5,404 nt of DNA from positions 1 to 5,404 of the forward strand of contig JAGWJK010000376.1 of assembly GCA_028865845.1 (NCBI GenBank), read 5' to 3'. Positions within the stretch are counted from its first letter, which is position 1. Each line of letters starts with the position of its first letter. The notes below the pieces were generated by a model. It was not told the DNA's origin and did no database searches. It was given only the letters and a program-made list of their open reading frames with translations. Position numbers and translations under genes: made by a program. Below are positions 1 to 5,404 of the stretch, piece by piece. This stretch comes from Rhizobiaceae bacterium. Its GTDB lineage: Bacteria > Pseudomonadota > Alphaproteobacteria > Rhizobiales > Rhizobiaceae.

Positions 1-1
1 C

Positions 2-208
2 GAAGTCATCGCCAAGGCTAGCAATTTCGTGAACTACGCCAACGGCAACAAGGCTTCGCAGCAGTTCGTCAACAAGGACGTCCTGGAGGATCCGGCGGTC
101 TACCCGACCGATGAGATCATGAAGAACCTGTTCACGGTCACGCCGTGGGATCCGAAAACGCAGCGTCTGGCGACGCGTCTCTGGACAAAGGTCGTTACCG
201 GCCAATAA
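2..208 (+). CDS. potF: PotF-type polyamine ABC transporter substrate-binding protein (C-terminal part only)
   Basis: This is an open frame entering from the left edge and ending at TAA 206-208; 68 codons are visible and the start lies outside the window. The translated tail has the character of the C-terminus of PotF/PotD periplasmic binding proteins: an N-Y-A-N segment, then YPTDEIMKNLF, then a basic end with the R-x-W-T-K-V pattern (RLWTKVVTGQ), which resembles the R-x-W-T-K-V end of E. coli PotF. Family role: the mature protein binds putrescine or a related polyamine in the periplasm and delivers it to the PotH/PotI permease. The order binding protein, ATPase, permease, permease matches potFGHI and supports the call. 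The substrate cannot be read from this fragment because most of the ligand-contacting residues are upstream. A strong terminator hairpin starts 8 bases after the stop, so this gene may be transcribed more than the genes after it. Confidence 0.88.
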   Translation, partial: EVIAKASNFVNYANGNKASQQFVNKDVLEDPAVYPTDEIMKNLFTVTPWDPKTQRLATRLWTKVVTGQ

Positions 209-215
209 CACATGA

Positions 216-245
216 AAAGGCCCGGACGGAAACGTCCGGGCCTTT
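216..245 (+). terminator. Intrinsic terminator-like hairpin between potF and potG
   Basis: A perfect 13-bp stem (216-228 paired with 233-245) closes a GAAA tetraloop (229-232) of the stable GNRA class. The stem is A-rich at its 5' foot and T-rich at its 3' foot, and CCTTA follows it. The T run is short and partly inside the stem, so termination is probably incomplete. That fits the downstream potGHI genes, which need some read-through from the potF promoter unless they have their own. The hairpin should also protect the 3' end of potF mRNA from exonucleases. The A-rich foot means it could act weakly on the other strand too. Confidence 0.8.
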
Positions 246-250
246 CCTTA

Positions 251-299
251 GTACCCGTCAGGTTCCCGGCCATATCGATGGCCGCGGAAAACCGGGTAC
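251..299. repeat. Extended imperfect palindrome (nested hairpin) in the potF-potG spacer
   Basis: Outer arms 251-256 (GTACCC) and 294-299 (GGGTAC) pair exactly. Inside them, GG 261-262 pairs with CC 292-293, TTCC 263-266 pairs with GGAA 286-289, and CGGCCAT 267-273 pairs with ATGGCCG 278-284 around an ATCG loop (274-277). The unpaired positions are small bulges at 257-260, 285 and 290-291. In total about 19 base pairs can form within 49 bases. There is no T tract after it, so it is not a typical terminator. It may be an mRNA-stabilising structure or one copy of a dispersed palindromic element of the kind scattered between rhizobial genes (RIME-like elements). The structure is seen directly; membership in a repeat family is only a suggestion, because no second copy is in the window. 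Confidence 0.55.
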
Positions 300-353
300 G
301 AAGCTTGAAACGCCACCGGGTGGGGAAGAGCCGGGGCGAGATCCATTCATTTC

Positions 354-358
354 GGGGA
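354..358 (+). promoter_or_regulatory. Ribosome binding site of potG
   Basis: GGGGA lies upstream of two consecutive ATG codons at 362 and 365. The gap is 3 bases to the first and 6 bases to the second, so the second ATG (365) is the better-placed start. The match to the anti-Shine-Dalgarno sequence needs one G-U pair, so it is moderate. Confidence 0.5.
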
Positions 359-364
359 TAGATG

Positions 365-1507
365 ATGAAGTCTCTCGGCAATATCCGGCGTGCTTTTGCT
401 CCTTGGACCAACCCTTCGGCCAAGCCATTCATTTCTTTCAAGAATGTCACTAAGAAATTCGGTGATTTCACCGCGGTCGACAATCTCTCGCTCGATATCT
501 ACCACCGCGAATTCTTCGCCCTGCTCGGCGCGTCGGGCTGCGGAAAGTCGACGCTGCTGCGCATGCTGGCGGGGTTCGAACAGCCGACCGAGGGCGAAAT
601 CATCCTCGACGGCCAGGATCTTGCCGGCACGCCGCCCTATCGCCGGCCCGTCAACATGATGTTCCAGTCCTATGCGCTCTTCCCGCATATGACGGTGGAG
701 AAGAACATCGCCTTCGGTCTTCGCCAGGACGGCATGCCCAAGGGGGAGATTGCCGAGCGTGTCGCGCAGATGCTGAAGCTCGTGAAGCTGGAGCAATTCG
801 CCAAGCGCAAGCCGAACCAGCTCTCCGGCGGCCAGCGCCAGCGCGTGGCGCTAGCGCGCTCGATCGCCAAGCGGCCGAAGGTGCTGTTGCTCGACGAGCC
901 GCTCGGCGCGCTCGACAAGAAGCTGCGCGAGGAAACCCAGTTCGAATTGATGGACCTGCAGCAAAGCCTTGGCCTCACCTTCGTCGTCGTCACCCACGAC
1001 CAGGAAGAGGCGATGACGATGGCCGACCGCATCGCGGTGATGAGCCATGGCAAGGTCGTTCAGGTCGCAACTCCAGCCGAGATCTACGAAGCGCCGAATT
1101 GCCGCTTCGTTGCCGACTTCATCGGCGACGTCAACATTCTCGACGGTAACGTGACGACGGCGCGCTCCGGTGTCGTCGAGATCGCTGTCGACAGCGGCTT
1201 CACGCTGCGCACGGCAACCGCCGATATGCCGGCAGAAGGCAGCCGCGCCGGCTTCGCCATCCGTCCCGAAAAGCTTCGGGTCAGTCCGCGACCACCCGCC
1301 AATACCTCGGTCAACGCGGCAGAAGGCGAAATCTGGGACATCGCCTATCTCGGCGACATGACGGTCTTCCACATCAAGTTGAAGAGCGGGCAGGTGGTCA
1401 AGGCGTCGTCCTTGAACGCGGTTCGCGCCGTGGAAGAGCCCTTCACCTATGACCAGGAAGTCTGGGTGTCCTTCGATGAAAATGCCGGTGTGCTGCTGAA
1501 GGATTGA
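365..1507 (+). CDS. potG: PotG: polyamine ABC transporter ATP-binding subunit
   Basis: This 380-residue ATPase energises polyamine import as a homodimer on the cytoplasmic face of the PotH/PotI channel. All nucleotide-binding motifs are intact: Walker A GASGCGKST (55-63), Q-loop glutamine 101 in FQSYALFPHM, signature LSGGQRQR (153-160), Walker B VLLLDEP (173-179) with catalytic Glu178, D-loop LGALD (180-184) and switch His211 in VTHDQEEA. The region after about residue 235 is the C-terminal regulatory beta domain (TOBE type), including IRPEKL (299-304), characteristic of the PotA/PotG/MalK class. Length is close to E. coli PotG (about 377). The N-terminal extension of about 20 residues before the ATPase core is also usual for PotG. 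ATG 365 was chosen over ATG 362 because of ribosome-site spacing; the latter would add one Met. The stop lies 2 bases before potH, indicating one operon. The exact polyamine is not determined by this subunit. Confidence 0.93.
   Translation: MKSLGNIRRAFAPWTNPSAKPFISFKNVTKKFGDFTAVDNLSLDIYHREFFALLGASGCGKSTLLRMLAGFEQPTEGEIILDGQDLAGTPPYRRPVNMMFQSYALFPHMTVEKNIAFGLRQDGMPKGEIAERVAQMLKLVKLEQFAKRKPNQLSGGQRQRVALARSIAKRPKVLLLDEPLGALDKKLREETQFELMDLQQSLGLTFVVVTHDQEEAMTMADRIAVMSHGKVVQVATPAEIYEAPNCRFVADFIGDVNILDGNVTTARSGVVEIAVDSGFTLRTATADMPAEGSRAGFAIRPEKLRVSPRPPANTSVNAAEGEIWDIAYLGDMTVFHIKLKSGQVVKASSLNAVRAVEEPFTYDQEVWVSFDENAGVLLKD
1499..1503 (+). promoter_or_regulatory. Ribosome binding site that fixes the potH start
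   Basis: AAGGA inside the last codons of potG sits 6 bases before ATG 1510. The upstream in-frame TTG at 1504 would directly abut this site with no spacer, so ATG 1510 is the start. The arrangement favours translational coupling of potH to potG. Confidence 0.7.
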
Positions 1508-1509
1508 TC

Positions 1510-2421
1510 ATGAGAACGCTCGGCTCCTCCATCTACCAGCGCCTCGTCATCATCGTTCCCTATGCTTGGCTGCTGATTTTCTTCCTCGCGCCGTTTCTGA
1601 TCGTCTTCCGCATCTCGCTGTCGACGAAGGCGCTTTCCGTTCCCCCCTTCGATCCCGCTTTTACGTGGGATGACGGCCTCAGCGGCTGGTGGGACAAGCT
1701 GCAGACCATGTCGTTCGACAATTACACATGGCTTGCCGGCGACCCGCTCTATTTCAACGCCTATGTCGAGAGCCTGGAGATTGCTGGCATCTCGACGCTG
1801 TTGACGCTGATCATCGCCTATCCCATCGCCTACGGCATGGCGCAGGCGCCGCGGACGTTGCGCCCGACGCTGCTGATGCTGGTGATCCTGCCGTTCTGGA
1901 CGAGCTTCCTGATCCGCGTCTATGCCTGGATGTCCATCCTCAGCACCAATGGACTGCTCAATCAGCTCCTAATGTCGCTCGGCATCATCCACGATCCGCT
2001 GATCATTCTGAACACCAATACCGCCGTCTATATCGGCATGGTCTATTCCTATCTGCCCTTCATGGTGCTGCCGCTTTATTCCGCATTGGAAAAGATGGAC
2101 GGCACGCTGATTGAGGCGGCACAGGATCTCGGCTGCACGCCGATCGGCGCCTTCTGGCGCGTGACGTTCCCGCTCTCCATTCCTGGCGTCATTGCCGGCT
2201 GCATGCTGGTCTTCATTCCGGCCGTGGGCGAATTCGTCATCCCGGATCTGCTTGGCGGTTCCGAAACGCTGATGATCGGCAGGGTGCTATGGAACGAGTT
2301 CTACGGCAATACTGACTGGCCTCTCGCCTCCGCGGTCGCCACCATCCTGTTGCTGGTCCTGGTGATCCCCATCGTCTTCTTCCAGAATGTTCAGGCCAAA
2401 GCCGATGAGAAGGGGAGATAA
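1510..2421 (+). CDS. potH: PotH: polyamine ABC transporter permease
   Basis: This 303-residue inner-membrane protein is one half of the polyamine channel. Hydrophobic segments at roughly 13-35, 86-110, 119-143, 171-192, 224-246 and 271-292 give the six-helix layout of the PotB/PotH family, with a longer periplasmic stretch (about 36-85) after helix 1. The cytoplasmic coupling loop that docks on the ATPase is visible as EAAQDLG (202-208) followed by the conserved F-P-L-x-x-P-G region; this EAA motif defines binding-protein-dependent permeases. PAVGEFVIPDLLGG (238-250) is the well-conserved block near helix 5 in this family. The gene starts 2 bases after the potG stop, with its ribosome site inside potG, and ends 3 bases before potI. 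No truncation or frameshift is seen. The orthologous position in potFGHI makes PotH a better name than PotB, although sequence alone cannot separate putrescine from spermidine transport. Confidence 0.92.
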   Translation: MRTLGSSIYQRLVIIVPYAWLLIFFLAPFLIVFRISLSTKALSVPPFDPAFTWDDGLSGWWDKLQTMSFDNYTWLAGDPLYFNAYVESLEIAGISTLLTLIIAYPIAYGMAQAPRTLRPTLLMLVILPFWTSFLIRVYAWMSILSTNGLLNQLLMSLGIIHDPLIILNTNTAVYIGMVYSYLPFMVLPLYSALEKMDGTLIEAAQDLGCTPIGAFWRVTFPLSIPGVIAGCMLVFIPAVGEFVIPDLLGGSETLMIGRVLWNEFYGNTDWPLASAVATILLLVLVIPIVFFQNVQAKADEKGR

Positions 2422-2424
2422 CAG

Positions 2425-3240
2425 ATGATCAGGTGGTCTCGCTTCAACATAGTCTCCGTCACGCTCGGCCTTGCCTTCCTCTATCTGCCGATCCTGCTGC
2501 TGGTGATCTATTCGTTCAATGCATCCAGGCTGGTCACGGTCTGGGGCGGCTTTTCCGTGCAGTGGTATGTCCATCTGCTCAGTAACGACAACATGCTCAA
2601 CGCGGCATGGCTGACCGTGCGTATCGCCTTGCTGTCGGCAACGATTGCTACCGTGCTCGGGACGCTCGCAGCGATTACGATGACCCGCTACACCCGGTTT
2701 CGCGGCCGCATCCTGTTTTCCGGCATGATCTATGCGCCGCTGGTCATGCCCGACGTCATCACCGGCCTGTCGCTGCTGCTGCTGTTCGTAACTGCGGGGC
2801 TGGATCGCGGCTTCTGGACGATCGTCATGGCGCACACGACGCTGACCATGTGCTTCGTCGCGGTCGTCGTTCAATCGCGGCTTCTGACCTTCGATCGCTC
2901 CATCGAGGAAGCGGCGCTGGATCTCGGCTCGCCGCCGGTGCGCACCTTTTTCGAGATCACGTTGCCGATCATAGCGCCCGCCGTTTTCTCCGGCTGGGTG
3001 CTGGCGCTGACGTTGTCGCTGGACGACCTGGTGATTGCAACCTTCGCCTCCGGTGCCGGCGCCAAGACACTGCCGATGCTGATCTACAGCCAGGTGAAGC
3101 TCGGCGTGACCCCGGAAATCAACGCGATCTGCACGATCCTGATCGGCATCGTCACCGTCGGCGTCATCTGCGCGTCGATCGTCACCAAGCGCCGCGAAGT
3201 GCAGCGCCAGCGCGACGAGCAAGCGGCGGCAGCCGCCTGA
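2425..3240 (+). CDS. potI: PotI: polyamine ABC transporter permease
   Basis: This 271-residue inner-membrane protein is the second channel subunit, pairing with PotH. Predicted membrane helices lie near 10-30, 62-86, 98-122, 130-151, 184-206 and 234-254. The first is followed by the S-F-N-x-S-R segment typical of PotC/PotI N-termini. The coupling loop has EEAALDLG (161-168) and then F-x-E-I-T-L-P-I-I-x-P, the EAA motif that contacts PotG. S-L-D-D (198-201), followed by a conserved F-x-S-G segment, is also a hallmark of this subfamily. ATG 2425 has a strong ribosome site, GGGGAG at 2412-2417, 7 bases upstream and overlapping the end of potH. The last residues form a charged, cytoplasmic Arg/Gln/Glu tail ending in five alanines; this is probably lineage-specific. 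Length is slightly below E. coli PotI (about 281). It is the last gene of the operon, with a hairpin 6 bases after the stop. Confidence 0.92.
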   Translation: MIRWSRFNIVSVTLGLAFLYLPILLLVIYSFNASRLVTVWGGFSVQWYVHLLSNDNMLNAAWLTVRIALLSATIATVLGTLAAITMTRYTRFRGRILFSGMIYAPLVMPDVITGLSLLLLFVTAGLDRGFWTIVMAHTTLTMCFVAVVVQSRLLTFDRSIEEAALDLGSPPVRTFFEITLPIIAPAVFSGWVLALTLSLDDLVIATFASGAGAKTLPMLIYSQVKLGVTPEINAICTILIGIVTVGVICASIVTKRREVQRQRDEQAAAAA

Positions 3241-3246
3241 AAGACG

Positions 3247-3267
3247 GGGCCGAAATTGCTTCGGCCC
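3247..3267 (+). terminator. Terminator hairpin between convergent potI and the asmA-like gene
   Basis: An 8-bp perfect stem, GGGCCGAA (3247-3254) with TTCGGCCC (3260-3267), encloses the loop ATTGC. On the plus strand it is followed by the T-rich stretch CTTTGTTATTGTTG, so it should end potFGHI transcripts. On the minus strand it begins 8 bases after the asmA-like stop but is followed only by a weak CGTCTTTC tract. It probably serves both convergent genes, more efficiently for potI. Confidence 0.72.
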
Positions 3268-3275
3268 GACCTTTG

Positions 3276-5177
3276 TTATTGTTGCTGGGCCGGCGGATCG
3301 GTTTTCGGCAGCAGGGTCGTCACCGGCGAGATTACCGGGTCCGGCCAGGTGCCACCGATGAAGAAGGGCAACAGGGGAAGTTCCGCCGCGTTGGTCGGAT
3401 CGCTCGCCTCGATCGCGCCTGACAGCGCGAGGCCATTGCTGCGGAAGGGAATGACGCCGGTCAGGGTCACGGTTTCGTTTTTCCCCACCACCTTGGCGTT
3501 GTGAACCTCGGCCGATCCTTTCGCGAAGCCTGCGTCGACGTCGATACTATCGAAATCGAAGGCTGTGTCGGCGATGTCGCTCATGCGGAAGAAAGATTTG
3601 TCGGCGGCAAGCGCCCGGAACGCCGAGATGTTGAACTGCCGGAACGAGCCCGCGGCCGATGTGAAATGCATCTTGCCGGAGACGTCGCTCAGAGTAGCGG
3701 CCCAGATCGGTTTCGAGGTGCTGATCGCGAGCTCGAGCGAACCTGTCGTCAGCGGCAGCGGGCCAGCCAGGTTAAGCCGGGTGAAGAGCCCGCCGAAATC
3801 AGCGCCGTGGACGGAAATCTGCAGCTTGCCGCCGCCGTCGAAGTCGCCCTGGGTCACCTCAAGATGCGCCGTCAGCTCACCGCCCTCGAAACCGCTGTCG
3901 CCGATGTCGAATTTCGCCTTGCCGCCGGAAACCAGGAGACCGGCGCCGATATTGTCGAACTGGAACGGCCCGAGCACCGCCTTGTTGGAGGAGAGGCTGA
4001 GGTCCATGTCGAGACGCTGCAGCGGATTGCCGTTCAGCAGCGCATCGATCGCGGTATCGGCCGCAAGCCGCATGGAGAAGGCGGCGAGGAACGGATTGAG
4101 GTTCATCTGGTCGAAGGCGAGCGTGCCAGAGATTTTCGGCTTCCCGCCGGTCGGATAGCTCAGATCCATGATGCCGGTTGCCGCTGCATCGTTGACCTTG
4201 AAGCTCAGATTGTTAAAGCGCAGGCCGTTCGGGATGGCCGAAACATCGGCGTTCAGCGAAACATTGTGCAGCGTATCGCCCGCCGGCAGATGTTCGCCGC
4301 TCCAGGCGAGGAAGGCCGGCATGTTCGGCACGCTGAGGCTCAGATTGCCCGCGAGCGCCGAAAAATCCGAGATACTGGTGCTGCCGGCATAGGTCCAGTT
4401 GATCATCGAAGAAGTGAAACTGGTCCTCGCATCGACGCTCTTGCCGGCAAACAGCAACAGGGGTTGCGCGGAATCGAAGTCGATCTTTATGTCCTGGCCG
4501 TTGAAGCGCGCGAGAACGACGGCGCTCATCGGACGAGAGAGCCGTGGCCAGGAGATGTCGGCATTGACACCATCGAGCTTGTAGATGGCGCCGGTGCGGT
4601 CGTCAGTCATCTGGATGCTGCCGTCCTCGATGGTGAGAGCGCCGATGACGGCATCCTGGTCCCGGCGTATCGGCATGCCCTGGTTGGAGGAGTTTTCCAC
4701 GCGCTCGATCGCCTTGGACAACAGTCCCTCGTTGGTCCAGTCGATCAGGCCGGTATCGTCGCGCCGGATATAAATGGTCGGGCGCAGGAAATGGAACTCA
4801 TGGAAACGGGCCCGACCGCGCAGGGCTGCAACCAGAGAGAAATCCGCCGAAAGGCTGTCGACATGGCCGAGCACCTTGCCGTTTTTCGTCGGCTCACGGA
4901 TCGTCACCTGGTTGAGCGTGACGCGCGGCGTCGGCCAGAACTCGAGCGTCGGCGCGCCTTCGATCTGGGCGCGGTAGCCGGTCCAGTCCGACAGCGCTTT
5001 TTCGATGCCGGAACGCACCAGTCCGCTGGAGATCAGGAAAGGCGCCGTCGCTCTGAAAACAGCGAAAATGACGACAATGGTCAAAATGACGATGCCAGTG
5101 GTGCGCGCAACCGCGGGCAACCAGCGTGAAGCTGATCGCATGGCCAACCACCACTTCTTGTTTCTCGACGCCCTCAT
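3276..5177 (-). CDS. AsmA-family protein (inner-membrane anchored, large periplasmic domain)
   Basis: The 633-residue product has a basic N-terminus, one hydrophobic anchor at about residues 26-45, and otherwise a long beta-rich domain expected in the periplasm. Family marks appear in order: GYRAQIEG-A-P-T-L-E-F-W-P-T-P-R-V-T-L after the anchor (68-87); the L-R-P-T-I-Y-I-R-R-D-D-T-G-L-I-D-W block (131-147); ALTIEDGSIQMTDD (180-193); the C-terminal AsmA_2-like region from about 395; and the closing FIGGTWPDPVISP (606-618). AsmA relatives are thought to form hydrophobic grooves that move or regulate phospholipids between inner and outer membrane; the role of this one is inferred from the family. 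The tail ends PPAQQQ. ATG 5177 was chosen because it precedes the anchor by a typical distance; AGGA lies only 2 bases upstream, so the ribosome site is poor. ATG 5141 (621 residues) is an alternative, and a GTG at 5279 would add an unlikely polar leader. The gene converges on potI and diverges from the next gene. Confidence 0.85.
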   Translation of the reverse strand: MRASRNKKWWLAMRSASRWLPAVARTTGIVILTIVVIFAVFRATAPFLISSGLVRSGIEKALSDWTGYRAQIEGAPTLEFWPTPRVTLNQVTIREPTKNGKVLGHVDSLSADFSLVAALRGRARFHEFHFLRPTIYIRRDDTGLIDWTNEGLLSKAIERVENSSNQGMPIRRDQDAVIGALTIEDGSIQMTDDRTGAIYKLDGVNADISWPRLSRPMSAVVLARFNGQDIKIDFDSAQPLLLFAGKSVDARTSFTSSMINWTYAGSTSISDFSALAGNLSLSVPNMPAFLAWSGEHLPAGDTLHNVSLNADVSAIPNGLRFNNLSFKVNDAAATGIMDLSYPTGGKPKISGTLAFDQMNLNPFLAAFSMRLAADTAIDALLNGNPLQRLDMDLSLSSNKAVLGPFQFDNIGAGLLVSGGKAKFDIGDSGFEGGELTAHLEVTQGDFDGGGKLQISVHGADFGGLFTRLNLAGPLPLTTGSLELAISTSKPIWAATLSDVSGKMHFTSAAGSFRQFNISAFRALAADKSFFRMSDIADTAFDFDSIDVDAGFAKGSAEVHNAKVVGKNETVTLTGVIPFRSNGLALSGAIEASDPTNAAELPLLPFFIGGTWPDPVISPVTTLLPKTDPPAQQQ

Positions 5178-5228
5178 GATCCTGCGGAGACTTTCATACT
5201 GATAGCGATGATTTGTCCGTGTCTGCCG

Positions 5229-5256
5229 GATATAGGAAATGGCAGGCGGATGCAAA
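5229..5256 (-). promoter_or_regulatory. Possible promoter of the asmA-like gene
   Basis: On the minus strand TTTGCA (5256-5251) and TATATC (5234-5229) are separated by 16 bases, and the candidate -10 lies about 51 bases before ATG 5177. The boxes only partly match the sigma-70 consensus and the rhizobial CTTGAC-type -35, so this is a weak prediction made mainly on position. Confidence 0.25.
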
Positions 5257-5312
5257 CGTTGCGGTATGGATATGCCCACAACTCCGTGACTTCATAATGC
5301 GTTGCAGCATGG
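5257..5312. repeat. Two 13-bp direct repeats, 43 bp apart, in the divergent promoter region
   Basis: CGTTGCGGTATGG (5257-5269) and CGTTGCAGCATGG (5300-5312) match at 11 of 13 positions, and both differences are transitions. Their start-to-start distance of 43 bp is close to four helical turns, so proteins bound at both would sit on the same DNA face. The second copy directly abuts the TATATA candidate -10 of the downstream gene. This is the geometry of an operator pair, but a chance repeat cannot be excluded from one sequence. Confidence 0.35.
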
Positions 5313-5318
5313 TATATA
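5291..5318 (+). promoter_or_regulatory. Possible promoter of the acetoacetyl-CoA synthetase gene
   Basis: TATATA (5313-5318) is a good -10-like box in an otherwise GC-rich region, 23 bases before ATG 5342. The best -35-like sequence at suitable distance is TTCATA (5291-5296), with 16 bases between the boxes. This -35 is weak, so the promoter may need an activator or use another sigma factor. The second direct repeat occupies the spacer. Confidence 0.35.
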
Positions 5319-5341
5319 AGCTCAAACCGGAGGCGTTAATT

Positions 5342-5404
5342 ATGCAAGACAATCAGCCGCTCTGGGCTCCCTCGGAAGAATTCCGCCGGCAAAGCCCGAT
5401 GTTT
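5342..5404 (+). CDS. acsA2: Acetoacetyl-CoA synthetase (acetoacetate-CoA ligase), N-terminal 21 residues only
   Basis: An ATG-initiated frame runs off the right edge after 21 codons. The start is well supported: GGAGG at 5329-5333 lies 8 bases upstream. The peptide contains PLWAPSEEFRRQSPMF, which fits the N-terminal P-L-W-x-P-S-x-E pattern of acetoacetyl-CoA synthetases, in the short region before the acetyl-CoA-synthetase-type N-terminal domain. Family role: this cytoplasmic adenylate-forming enzyme converts acetoacetate, ATP and CoA to acetoacetyl-CoA, feeding ketone bodies and polyhydroxybutyrate breakdown products back into central metabolism; in Sinorhizobium the gene is named acsA2. 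Catalytic motifs all lie beyond the window, so the call rests on the N-terminus alone and another acyl-CoA ligase remains possible. It is divergent from the asmA-like gene and shares its upstream region. Confidence 0.6.
   Translation, partial: MQDNQPLWAPSEEFRRQSPMF

Noticed and set aside
304..333. A possible internal potG promoter starting at CTTGAA (304-309)
   Set aside because: The -35 resembles the rhizobial CTTGAC, but the sequence 16-18 bases later is GAGCCG-like and GC-rich with no -10 match.
145..453. A 102-codon plus-strand frame over the potF end, terminator and potG start
   Set aside because: It overlaps two real genes in another frame and translates straight through both hairpins. 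No ribosome site or family resemblance supports it.
851..1372. A 173-codon minus-strand frame opposite potG
   Set aside because: It lies completely within potG, where the plus-strand frame holds all ABC ATPase motifs. Its own translation has no recognisable features.
1504..1509. TTG 1504 as the start of potH, overlapping the potG stop
   Set aside because: The AAGGA ribosome site ends at 1503, leaving no spacer for TTG 1504, while ATG 1510 is spaced by 6 bases.
2287..3222. A 311-codon minus-strand frame opposite the potH end and potI
   Set aside because: The translation is an Asp/Arg/Gln/His-rich low-complexity sequence with no family motif, and it runs across a gene boundary on the other strand. 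PotH and PotI on the plus strand are unambiguous.
3501..5129. A 542-codon open frame on the plus strand opposite the asmA-like gene
   Set aside because: Its product is rich in Arg, Glu, Gly and Ala with no recognisable domain, as expected from reading the complement of a GC-biased gene. The minus-strand product has clear AsmA motifs and a membrane anchor, so the long antisense frame is a codon-bias by-product.
1..5404. A defence, mobile or otherwise undescribed system
   Set aside because: All substantial coding frames belong to known families. No transposase, integrase, tRNA-linked attachment site, CRISPR-like repeat or unusual base composition was seen on either strand.

Overview
The window reads as an ordinary, high-GC alphaproteobacterial chromosome segment, most likely from a Rhizobium-type organism (Rhizobiales). 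This is inferred from the GC-rich third codon positions, the style of the proteins, and the gene set: a potFGHI-type polyamine ABC transporter beside an AsmA-family protein and a rhizobial-type acetoacetyl-CoA synthetase. The genus is not proven by the sequence.

Layout. Positions 2-208 (+) encode the last 68 residues of a PotF-type periplasmic polyamine-binding protein. It is followed by a near-perfect intrinsic terminator (216-245) and a second, more elaborate nested hairpin (251-299). Then come, in tight succession on the same strand, the ATPase PotG (365-1507), permease PotH (1510-2421) and permease PotI (2425-3240), separated by 2 and 3 bases. A short terminator hairpin (3247-3267) fills the 35-base gap to a convergent gene. 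That gene, on the minus strand (3276-5177), encodes a 633-residue AsmA-family protein with one N-terminal membrane anchor. A divergent intergenic region of about 164 bases follows. It contains a spaced, near-identical 13-bp direct repeat and weak promoter-like boxes. At 5342 the first 21 codons of an acetoacetyl-CoA synthetase-like gene begin on the plus strand and run off the window.

How the genes work together. PotF, PotG, PotH and PotI form one complete importer: the binding protein catches a polyamine (putrescine or spermidine class) in the periplasm, PotH and PotI form the channel, and PotG dimers drive transport with ATP. The terminator after potF should make the binding protein more abundant than the membrane and ATPase subunits, a usual arrangement in binding-protein-dependent transporters. 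The AsmA-like protein (envelope, probably lipid homeostasis) and the acetoacetyl-CoA synthetase (ketone body and polyhydroxybutyrate carbon use) are separate transcription units with no evident functional link to polyamine uptake.

I found no RNA gene, insertion sequence, CRISPR array or prophage, and no convincing undescribed system. The points most worth a second look are in the non-coding DNA: the two-hairpin potF-potG spacer and the 43-bp-spaced direct repeat upstream of the acetoacetyl-CoA synthetase gene.
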